From positions 1 to 5,247 of the forward strand of contig CALQBB020000092.1 of NCBI GenBank assembly GCA_943328715.2: a stretch of 5,247 bases of DNA, given 5' to 3'. The position numbers and the translations under genes are program-made. Numbering within the stretch: position 1 is the first letter of the stretch; each line of letters opens with the position of its first letter. The notes below the pieces were generated by a model. The model was not told the DNA's origin. It saw nothing but the letters and a program-made list of their open reading frames with translations, and searched no databases. The stretch comes from Polynucleobacter meluiroseus (GTDB taxonomy: Bacteria; Bacteroidota; Bacteroidia; Flavobacteriales_D; Crocinitomicaceae). Below are positions 1 through 5,247 of the stretch, in pieces.

Positions 1-101
1 CCAGTGATTCCGTTAATTGAACCTGTCGGTAATGCGGATAAACTTCCACCTTGACAAATTGGATTCACTGCGGCAAAGGTCGGCGTCACTTGCGGATTGA
101 C
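1..101 (-). repeat. Second 66-residue repeat of the surface protein, cut by window edge
   Basis: This is the N-terminal half of the next tandem unit. It aligns without gaps to bases 199-299 of the preceding unit. Bases 46-83 are identical to 244-281 over 38 bp, while the rest of the half unit carries scattered substitutions, several of them silent. More units are expected beyond base 1. Confidence 0.85.
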
Positions 102-1808
102 CGTAATCGTTAGGGACGCTGATGTGGCACATTGTCCAGCGGAAGGAGTAAAAGTGTACGTCGTTGTTGCTTGATTATTCAAGGCTGGACTCCACGTTCC
201 GTTGATTCCATTCAGTGAACTTGTTGGCAACGCGGATAAATTCCCACCTTGACAAATTGGATTCACTGCGGCAAAGGTCGGAGTGACTTGTGGATTGACG
301 GAAACGATCGTCGTACTTACGACTGTACAAGGTCCTTTGGTGGCGGTTATCGTATACGTGATGGTTTGAATTTGAGTGGTGTTATTCGTTAATGTTTGAT
401 TGATTGAAGCTCCACTTCCACTGGAAGCACCACTGATCGTTGGGTTTGAACTCACGGTCCATTGAACAGTTGTTCCTGCAGGAATGGTATTCATCAAGGG
501 AATGCTTGTGCTGGTATTACTACAGATTGTTTGAGTAGCTGGATTGATCAAAACGGGCGGGGCAGTCACTTGAATATTAACAAACTCGGTTGCTTGACAC
601 CCAAATTGATCTAGTCCATTCAGAATTCCAAGAAAATTACCAGGATTCGCATAGTTAACGGTGATTGGACCGGTTCCAGTAGCGGTGGTGGAACTTGCTC
701 CATTTGAGAAAATCCAATTTAATCCACCCGCAACATTTGTCGAACCGGTCGCATTATACGTTACGGTGCTCCCTTGACAAATGTTTGTACTGGTGTGATT
801 CAGAATGGGGTGCGGACCCAAAAATGTACCTGGATTGTTTGTGTTTCCCGTATTGAAGCTCAAGGTAAATCCGGTGCTTGCACTAAAGTTATTGATGAGA
901 ATGGCATATGAAACGCCCGCGACCATGTTAATGTATTGACAGTACGCATTTTCACCTGGATCACAGTTTGGCCATTCGTCGATGTCAAGGTCGATAAGAT
1001 TTAATCCGGTTGAACCTACACTATTTAGACAAGAAGACGAATTACATCGAATTGCTGTCCGGGGTCCGCACGCATTCGTTCCTGAAAGCTGATACAAGAT
1101 AAAATCAATGTCGTCATTTGCATTGATGGGCGTGATGTCAAAAGTCAAGGTCCCACTTGTTTGACAAGTCCATTTAAACCACGAAGAATTTCCTTCATCC
1201 GGACCCCAAACATCTAAACAAGTTCCCGGTTCTGGCTCATCGTTGTCGAGTCCACCACCACTTAAGGACGCTACACTCACCGAGTTTTGATTACACAAAT
1301 AAGCCGCACCACCACAATCCGCACCTGGATTAATGGATGGTGTATAGCAATTCGCACAGAGGATAAAAGATCCCTGATAACTTGGCAATGAACTTACTCG
1401 AATGAAATAGGTCGTTCCTGGCGCGAGTGCACCTTCGTATAGCTGTGTGGAACCGGCTCCAATTGTTCCAGCTGAACATCCAAGTTCAAAAAGTAAAGAG
1501 CAATTTCCTGAATAGAGAGCAATATTTGGCGCAATCATGCTTCCACCGCTACCGCTACCATTCACGGAAATCAATACATCTGTTCCTGTTGCAATGAATT
1601 GGAACCAAACATCTTGTGTCGCGGTTGTTGGCCAACAAGTGGGAAGTGTAGTTAATCCAGTGGTCGCACCGACATTTGTGAAATTTAAATTCGTCGAGCA
1701 AAAATTACTCACATTCGGTAAGTAAGTCGCAGAAAGACAGTCGTCTCCTTGTCCATAAGCCGGGCTCATGAAAAGTAGAAAAAAGACTATAAATCGCACT
1801 GTTTTCAA
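1..1808 (-). CDS. Large secreted repeat-rich surface protein (adhesin-like), N-terminal part, runs off left edge
   Basis: The minus strand is open without a stop from base 1808 to base 1 (602 codons plus 2 bases); the C-terminus is outside the window. I chose the TTG at 1808 as start because it gives a classic signal peptide: basic MKTVR, hydrophobic FIVFFLLF, then SPAYGQ with cleavage likely after Q20. An in-frame ATG at 1769 would cut into the hydrophobic core, and a stop lies 9 codons upstream of the TTG. Residues about 21-155 and 158-325 form two cysteine-rich beta-sandwich-like domains, the first with DVWFQF and APGTTYFIRVSS (PPC-like), the second with EGNSSWFKW (205-213) and DDIDFILY. 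An Ig-like segment (about 333-415) and a PKD-like segment (416-503) follow, then 66-residue repeats from 504. Such proteins in flavobacteria are usually T9SS-exported adhesins with a type B sorting domain; that end is not visible. The exact role is unknown. Confidence 0.85.
   Translation of the reverse strand, partial: MKTVRFIVFFLLFMSPAYGQGDDCLSATYLPNVSNFCSTNLNFTNVGATTGLTTLPTCWPTTATQDVWFQFIATGTDVLISVNGSGSGGSMIAPNIALYSGNCSLLFELGCSAGTIGAGSTQLYEGALAPGTTYFIRVSSLPSYQGSFILCANCYTPSINPGADCGGAAYLCNQNSVSVASLSGGGLDNDEPEPGTCLDVWGPDEGNSSWFKWTCQTSGTLTFDITPINANDDIDFILYQLSGTNACGPRTAIRCNSSSCLNSVGSTGLNLIDLDIDEWPNCDPGENAYCQYINMVAGVSYAILINNFSASTGFTLSFNTGNTNNPGTFLGPHPILNHTSTNICQGSTVTYNATGSTNVAGGLNWIFSNGASSTTATGTGPITVNYANPGNFLGILNGLDQFGCQATEFVNIQVTAPPVLINPATQTICSNTSTSIPLMNTIPAGTTVQWTVSSNPTISGASSGSGASINQTLTNNTTQIQTITYTITATKGPCTVVSTTIVSVNPQVTPTFAAVNPICQGGNLSALPTSSLNGINGTWSPALNNQATTTYTFTPSAGQCATSASLTITVNPQVTPTFAAVNPICQGGSLSALPTGSINGIT
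102..299 (-). repeat. First complete 66-residue Ig-like repeat of the surface protein
   Basis: This 198-bp unit encodes residues 504-569, beginning VNPQVTPTFAAVNPICQGG and continuing through LNGINGTWSPALNNQ and TYTFTPSAGQCATSASLTIT. The next unit begins with the same VNPQVTPTFAAVNPICQGG. Repeats of this wording (an ICQGG/ICSGG motif, GTWSPALNN, TYTFTP.AGQC) are familiar from long flavobacterial surface proteins, where they form strings of Ig-like beta-sandwich domains. Each unit carries two cysteines, one in the ICQGG motif and one in the AGQC motif, which could form one disulfide per domain. Confidence 0.85.
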
Positions 1809-1819
1809 GCGGTTTTCAA
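1801..1819. repeat. 8-bp direct repeat at the surface protein start codon
   Basis: GTTTTCAA occurs at 1801-1808 and again at 1812-1819, 11 bp apart start to start. Read on the minus strand this is TTGAAAAC-CGC-TTGAAAAC, and the second TTG is the proposed start codon. The first TTG is out of frame with the gene. It may be a small local duplication; no function can be assigned. Confidence 0.4.
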
Positions 1820-1835
1820 TTAGCAGTTGAAGTTA

Positions 1836-1886
1836 ATGAATATCAAACATTTAAAAAAATTTAAGTTGCTTTTCTCGTGTTTTTAA
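1836..1886 (+). other. Possible 16-codon leader ORF in frame with the DUF1800 gene
   Basis: ATG at 1836 opens a short frame reading MNIKHLKKFKLLFSCF and stops at TAA 1884-1886. It is in the same frame as the DUF1800 ATG at 1914, with nine sense codons between that stop and the ATG. The peptide has a lysine-rich start, a short hydrophobic stretch and an LFSC end faintly like a lipoprotein signal. It could be a leader peptide, the remnant of a signal sequence ended by a stop, or chance. The candidate promoter at 1866-1896 lies inside and just after it; if that promoter is the real one, the leader would not be on the transcript. Confidence 0.2.
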
Positions 1887-1896
1887 CCTAGCTTTA
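1866..1896 (+). promoter_or_regulatory. Candidate Bacteroidota-type promoter for the DUF1800-DUF1501 unit
   Basis: TTG at 1866-1868 is followed after 20 bp by TAGCTTTA at 1889-1896. The known Bacteroidota consensus is a -33 TTG element and a -7 TAnnTTTG element about 19-20 bp apart, so this matches at every fixed base except the last. Transcription would start near 1903, giving a 5' leader of only about 10 bases before the ATG at 1914. No comparably good promoter was found for the divergent gene. Confidence 0.45.
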
Positions 1897-1913
1897 ACTA
1901 CCTAATTGAAGTT

Positions 1914-3488
1914 ATGCAAGTATATACAGGACCTTGGACAAAAGCGGAAGCGGCTCATTTACTGAGAAGAACAACTTTTGGCGCGACAAATCAACAGTTA
2001 TTGTCCGCAGTTTCGAATGGCATGAGTGCTACCGTAAATTCCATTTTGCAAATTCCGATTTCGGGTGAACCTTTGGCATACGATGCTGGGGAGACCATTG
2101 TCCCACAGGGTAGTTCTTGGGTAAATGCCGTTTATCCGGCTAATCAAACACAAAATCAACAAACGGAAAATGCACGATTTAAGTCCTTGGGTGCATGGAT
2201 TGCCAAAAATATGAACCAAGAGCAATTGTGCATTGCAGAAAAAATGGCCTTCTTTTGGCAAAATCACTTTGGTGTGACAGCTACGGCAGAATCCAGAGCC
2301 ATGTATCACTTTTTAGCGTTATTGCGTCAAAATGCACTTGGCAACTTTAAGCAACTTATTAAAGATGTGACGATTGATCCAGCCATGTTGTTGTTCTTAA
2401 ACGGAGCGACAAACAATGTATTCTCACCAAATGAAAATTACTCTCGCGAATTACTAGAATTATTTTCCATTGGAAAGGGGAATCAAATTGCTACGGGGGA
2501 TTATTCTACTTACACAGAAACAGATGTGGCCGCCGGAGCAAAAATTCTCACGGGATATACCGTTACAGGAATCAGAAGCAGCACGGAAACGCAAGCATTG
2601 GCGATTTTTAATCCCATTTTACATGACAATGCCAGTAAAACGCTTTCGTATCATTTCAATAATCAAGTAGTTGCTGGAGCCGGAGCAACGGAATACGCGA
2701 ATTACATCGACGTGATTTTTGCTCAACCTCAAGTGGCTAAATACATTTGCGCGAAGCTTTACCGCTATTTTGTGAATTACGATATCACACCAACGATTCA
2801 AACGGATGTAATTGATGTTCTCGCACAAACCTTCATCAATAGTAACTTCGAAATCTTACCGGTCATGCAGCAATTGCTGACGAGTGATCACTTTTATGAC
2901 ATGTCGGTGCGTGGTGCCATCATTCGAAATCCATTGGAAATGATCATGGGCGCCTTGAATCCAACCCAAACCATTCCAAATTTTGGATTGGTGGGAGATT
3001 ACCAAACCTACATTTCTATCTATTATGTAGCGGATACCATGGGACAATCGTACATCATTCCACCAAGTGTCGCAGGGTGGACCGCCTACTATCAGGCTCC
3101 TGCGTTTTCAAAACTTTGGATCAATTCCACCTATATAAAAAAACGTTTTGACATCGTTTCGGCCATTGTATATACTGGAATTCCAATTGGAACCAATGTA
3201 CTCAAGATGAATTTACTTGGATTTTTAAATGGCTTGTCTAATCCGTCAAGTGCACCTCAAGTGATCGATGATATTTGTGATGTATTCTTTCCAAAAGCTA
3301 TCGATGTAATGGATAAGTTGACCTTGAAATTGATTCTAACCGGTGGACTTCCAGATTTCGAATGGACGATTCAATATACCGATTATGCGAATGATCCTAC
3401 GAATACCGTAGTGTCCAATCCGGTGATGCAACGCATGCAAGCAGTGATGAACGTGATTTTAAAAATGCCTCAATTCCAAACAATCTAA
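1914..3488 (+). CDS. DUF1800 family protein
   Basis: A 524-residue protein with the hallmarks of the DUF1800 family (PF08811), whose biochemical function is not established. In order: AEAAHLLRRTTFG near the N-terminus (11-23), FWQNHFG (114-120), DPAMLLFLNG (155-164), the signature NENYSRELLELFSIGKG (173-189), ILTGYTV (211-217), PPSVAGW (383-389) and a C-terminal MPQFQ (518-522), matching the usual family ending. Both length and motif coverage suggest a complete protein. ATG 1914 is the only reasonable start: an in-frame TAA lies at 1884-1886 and the family's HLLRR motif normally sits close to the N-terminus. No signal peptide or membrane segment is visible, so alone it looks cytoplasmic. It lies 2 bp upstream of the DUF1501 gene, its usual partner, so the two are probably cotranscribed and translationally coupled. 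It probably acts with that partner (inference). Confidence 0.92.
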   Translation: MQVYTGPWTKAEAAHLLRRTTFGATNQQLLSAVSNGMSATVNSILQIPISGEPLAYDAGETIVPQGSSWVNAVYPANQTQNQQTENARFKSLGAWIAKNMNQEQLCIAEKMAFFWQNHFGVTATAESRAMYHFLALLRQNALGNFKQLIKDVTIDPAMLLFLNGATNNVFSPNENYSRELLELFSIGKGNQIATGDYSTYTETDVAAGAKILTGYTVTGIRSSTETQALAIFNPILHDNASKTLSYHFNNQVVAGAGATEYANYIDVIFAQPQVAKYICAKLYRYFVNYDITPTIQTDVIDVLAQTFINSNFEILPVMQQLLTSDHFYDMSVRGAIIRNPLEMIMGALNPTQTIPNFGLVGDYQTYISIYYVADTMGQSYIIPPSVAGWTAYYQAPAFSKLWINSTYIKKRFDIVSAIVYTGIPIGTNVLKMNLLGFLNGLSNPSSAPQVIDDICDVFFPKAIDVMDKLTLKLILTGGLPDFEWTIQYTDYANDPTNTVVSNPVMQRMQAVMNVILKMPQFQTI

Positions 3489-3490
3489 CG

Positions 3491-5038
3491 ATGAAAAGAA
3501 GAGACTTCCTTAAAAATGCTTCCTTAGCATCTTTATCCCTGCCGTTTGTTTCGAATGGATTTTCCATGCAAGCGATTTCAAAAGAATTGTTTGAGTATTC
3601 AAAAAATGCGGAGGATCGTGTCCTTGTGCTCATTCGCATGAATGGAGGAAATGACGGACTAAATATGGTCTTTCCCATTGATCAATATGCGAATTTGATG
3701 GTGCAACGTCCAAATATTCTGATTCCGCAAAATCAATTGTTAAACTTGACGTCCGATGTTGCGCTCCATCCAAAGATGACGGGAATGCAGGACATGTTCA
3801 ACAATGGAAAACTTTCCATCATTCAAAATGTGGGCTATCCCGAAGCGAATCGATCGCATTTTCGATCCATGGACATATGGACAACAGGTGCATTAGACAT
3901 TAATCAAACGAGCGGATGGTTGGGACGTTATTTTGATAGTACGTATCCAAATTTCCCTGCTGATTATCCAAATGCAAATTTCCCTGATCCATTCGCTATT
4001 TCGATGGGCTCTGAAGTTTCATCAACGTGTCAAGGATTGATGGGAAACTTTTCACATGCGGTAAATGATCCGTTTAATACATCAAATTTACTTTTGACAA
4101 GTGTGACAAATGACGGAACGTATTACGGTTCCCATATCGAGTACATTTCGACATTAATCAATCAAACCAATGAATACGGAACGGCAATAAGTTCATCGGC
4201 AAACGCGGGGAATTCATTGTCCAATTTATACGATCCACTGAATCCATTGGCTGTTCAGTTGAAGTACATTGCTCAGATGATTTCAGGTGGATTAAAAACG
4301 AAAGTGTACATTGTGAATATTGGTGGATTTGACACACACGATTCACAGGTAGACCAAAATAGTTTGGCGGATGGAAGTCATGCCTTGTTATTAGAAATGA
4401 TCTCAGATGCAGTCGCTGCTTTTCAAAATGACTTGCAATTGTTAGGATTGGAAGAACGCGTCGCTGGAATGACGTTCTCCGAATTTGGACGTCAAATAGC
4501 GAGTAATGGTTCCTACGGAACAGATCACGGAGATGCGGCGCCAATTATGTTGTTTGGAAACTGTGTGAATACGGGAATTATTGGGCCAAATCCAACGATT
4601 GACAATCAAATCAATGAACAAGCAGGTGTTCCGATGCAAATCGATTTCCGAAATGTGTATGCATCCATTTTGCGCGATTGGTTCGAAGTGCCAGAACCAA
4701 GTATTCAAGCCTTGTTCGAGCAAAACATCACCTACCTCGATGTCTTATCTGGATGCAGTGTCGGATTAGCGGAACAAGAAGCGCAAAAGCAAAAGCCATT
4801 GGCTTATCCAAATCCAACTCCATCCAACACGACTCTGCGTTTTCAATCGAAAGGTGAACACTATCAGATTTTCATCGTCGATCAACAAGGGAAAGCCATT
4901 GCACAGGCTTTCGACGGCCAATTGTCAACAGGGAAACAAGAATTGGCCATGGAAACGTCAAAACTTCCTGCTGGGCACTATTATTTCTTGATTACATCGT
5001 CGAACATGCGTGAATTAGTCGCGTTTCAGAAGGTTTAA
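3491..5038 (+). CDS. DUF1501 family protein with twin-arginine-type N-terminus and T9SS type A sorting domain
   Basis: A 515-residue protein of the DUF1501 family (PF07394), related to the alkaline phosphatase/sulfatase superfamily; substrate unknown. The N-terminus MKRRDFLK followed by a mildly hydrophobic stretch (about 9-28) resembles a Tat signal. Family motifs are RMNGGNDGLN (49-58), RSHFRSMDIW (121-130), a YPN..P-rich segment (152-168), GGFDTH (278-283), SEFGRQ (330-335) and GTDHG (343-347). D281/H283 and D345/H346 are the likely metal ligands by analogy with the superfamily. After a Gln/Lys-rich linker (about 427-436) comes a C-terminal domain (about 437-515) starting AYPNP, with VDQQGK, LPAGHYYF and a MRELVAFQKV end: a T9SS type A sorting domain, cleaved or lipid-anchored at the surface in known cases. 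ATG 3491 is 2 bp after the DUF1800 stop, so translational coupling is likely. The 3' end overlaps the convergent neighbour by 4 bp. Confidence 0.93.
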   Translation: MKRRDFLKNASLASLSLPFVSNGFSMQAISKELFEYSKNAEDRVLVLIRMNGGNDGLNMVFPIDQYANLMVQRPNILIPQNQLLNLTSDVALHPKMTGMQDMFNNGKLSIIQNVGYPEANRSHFRSMDIWTTGALDINQTSGWLGRYFDSTYPNFPADYPNANFPDPFAISMGSEVSSTCQGLMGNFSHAVNDPFNTSNLLLTSVTNDGTYYGSHIEYISTLINQTNEYGTAISSSANAGNSLSNLYDPLNPLAVQLKYIAQMISGGLKTKVYIVNIGGFDTHDSQVDQNSLADGSHALLLEMISDAVAAFQNDLQLLGLEERVAGMTFSEFGRQIASNGSYGTDHGDAAPIMLFGNCVNTGIIGPNPTIDNQINEQAGVPMQIDFRNVYASILRDWFEVPEPSIQALFEQNITYLDVLSGCSVGLAEQEAQKQKPLAYPNPTPSNTTLRFQSKGEHYQIFIVDQQGKAIAQAFDGQLSTGKQELAMETSKLPAGHYYFLITSSNMRELVAFQKV

Positions 5039-5051
5039 TTTTTCTTCTGAA
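5025..5051. terminator. Inverted repeat over the convergent stop codons, candidate bidirectional terminator
   Basis: TTCAGAAG at 5025-5032 pairs perfectly with CTTCTGAA at 5044-5051, leaving an 11-base loop that contains both overlapping stop codons. The stem is short with moderate GC and no long T-run follows on either strand, so it is a weak intrinsic terminator at best. Its position, centred on the junction of two convergent genes with no intergenic space, is the main argument for it. An 8-bp inverted repeat of this spacing would be expected about once by chance in a window of this size. Confidence 0.3.
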
Positions 5052-5247
5052 GCTCATCCACACGCAACTGACGCTGCATTGGATTTTCTTTTCTCGTTTG
5101 TTCTTGTTTGTACAACTGGTAGCGAGTAGCTTGCATTTCACGAGGCCACGTGTTGTTGTTCAAGTCAGTATCTGCTGTCTCCAAGAATGGGTCCAAACGG
5201 AACGATTTTACTTCTTTATCGAAGATAAACACTTTGCTTACTTTCTC
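5035..5247 (-). CDS. C-terminal end of a probable M1-family metallopeptidase, start beyond right edge
   Basis: The minus-strand frame is open from the right edge and ends at TAA (5037-5035), giving the last 70 residues of a longer protein. It begins EKVSKVFIFDKEVKSFRLDP and contains DPFLETADTDLNNNTWP and KENPMQRQ near the end. From memory of family sequences, a tail of the form V.KVF..DKEV..I.LDP..ETADTD..NN.WP...R...FK....NPMQ is typical of Bacteroidota M1-family (gluzincin) aminopeptidases. The catalytic HExxH region would lie outside the window, so the assignment rests on this tail only. A GTG at 5232 is in frame but lies inside the conserved stretch and is not the start. The gene converges on the DUF1501 gene, sharing bases 5035-5038. 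Confidence 0.6.
   Translation of the reverse strand, partial: EKVSKVFIFDKEVKSFRLDPFLETADTDLNNNTWPREMQATRYQLYKQEQTRKENPMQRQLRVDELQKKN

Larger units (their letters stand above)
1827..1914 (+). repeat. 9-bp direct repeat TTGAAGTTA in front of two ATG codons
   Basis: TTGAAGTTA is found at 1827-1835, directly before the ATG at 1836, and at 1906-1914, where its last A is the first base of the DUF1800 ATG. The copies are 79 bp apart start to start. They could be a translation-initiation context or a coincidence in AT-rich DNA. No strong Shine-Dalgarno sequence is present at either ATG, which is usual for this phylum. Confidence 0.35.

Noticed and set aside
1..299. Regular repeats considered as a CRISPR array
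   Set aside because: The period is 198 bp, the repeats are contiguous without unique spacers, and they are in frame within a protein-coding gene.
1537..1725. Plus-strand 62-codon open frame inside the surface protein gene
   Set aside because: It is antisense to a frame that gives a convincing secreted protein with domain motifs and repeats; its own translation is low-complexity and has no recognisable features.
1..1808. Possible frameshift in the surface protein
   Set aside because: The frame stays open from the signal peptide to the window edge, and the repeat register fits exactly (V504 at 299, V570 at 101).
1851..1888. A-run and T-run in the intergenic region considered as an intrinsic terminator
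   Set aside because: No GC-containing stem precedes the runs, and both flanking genes point away from this region, so no terminator is expected here.
1998..2309. Minus-strand 103-codon open frame
   Set aside because: It lies opposite the conserved N-terminal part of the DUF1800 gene (FWQNHFG region) and has no features of its own.
3397..3678. Minus-strand 93-codon open frame across the DUF1800/DUF1501 junction
   Set aside because: It overlaps the ends of two well-supported genes on the other strand and shows no start context or recognisable motif.
4158..4544. Minus-strand 128-codon open frame
   Set aside because: It is the longest shadow frame but lies opposite the GGFDTH and SEFGRQ motifs of DUF1501; its translation looks like random antisense sequence.
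4442..4769. Overlapping short frames on both strands within the DUF1501 gene
   Set aside because: They coincide with conserved DUF1501 sequence and have no independent support.

Overview
The window looks like chromosomal DNA of a Bacteroidota bacterium, most likely Flavobacteriales. Four things point there: a C-terminal type IX secretion (T9SS) sorting domain on one protein, a large repeat-rich surface protein of the type common in flavobacteria, a DUF1800/DUF1501 gene pair, and a promoter resembling the Bacteroidota TTG / TAnnTTTG pattern. The DNA is AT-rich. Genus-level placement is not possible from this window; a Fluviicola/Crocinitomicaceae-like organism is only a guess.

Layout: (1) 1-1808, minus strand: the first 602 codons of a large secreted surface protein that runs off the left edge. 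It has a signal peptide, two cysteine-rich beta-sandwich-like domains, an Ig-like and a PKD-like domain, then the start of a tandem array of 66-residue Ig-like repeats. (2) 1809-1913: a 105-bp divergent intergenic region with a candidate promoter, short direct repeats and a possible 16-codon leader. (3) 1914-3488 and 3491-5038, plus strand: a tight two-gene unit, a DUF1800 protein followed after 2 bases by a DUF1501 protein. (4) 5035-5247, minus strand: the C-terminal 70 residues of a protein resembling Bacteroidota M1-family metallopeptidases. It is convergent with the DUF1501 gene and shares its 4-base stop region.

How they may work together: the DUF1800/DUF1501 pair is widespread but its biochemical role is not established. 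Here the DUF1501 protein carries a twin-arginine-type N-terminus and a T9SS type A C-terminal domain, so it is predicted to reach the cell surface or medium. The DUF1800 protein has no visible export signal. Because Tat and T9SS both handle folded proteins, co-export of the pair as a preassembled complex is a testable idea (inference). The divergent repeat protein is also probably a T9SS client, but its C-terminus lies outside the window.

No tRNA, rRNA, CRISPR array, insertion sequence or attachment site was seen. No gene-free stretch exceeds about 105 bases.
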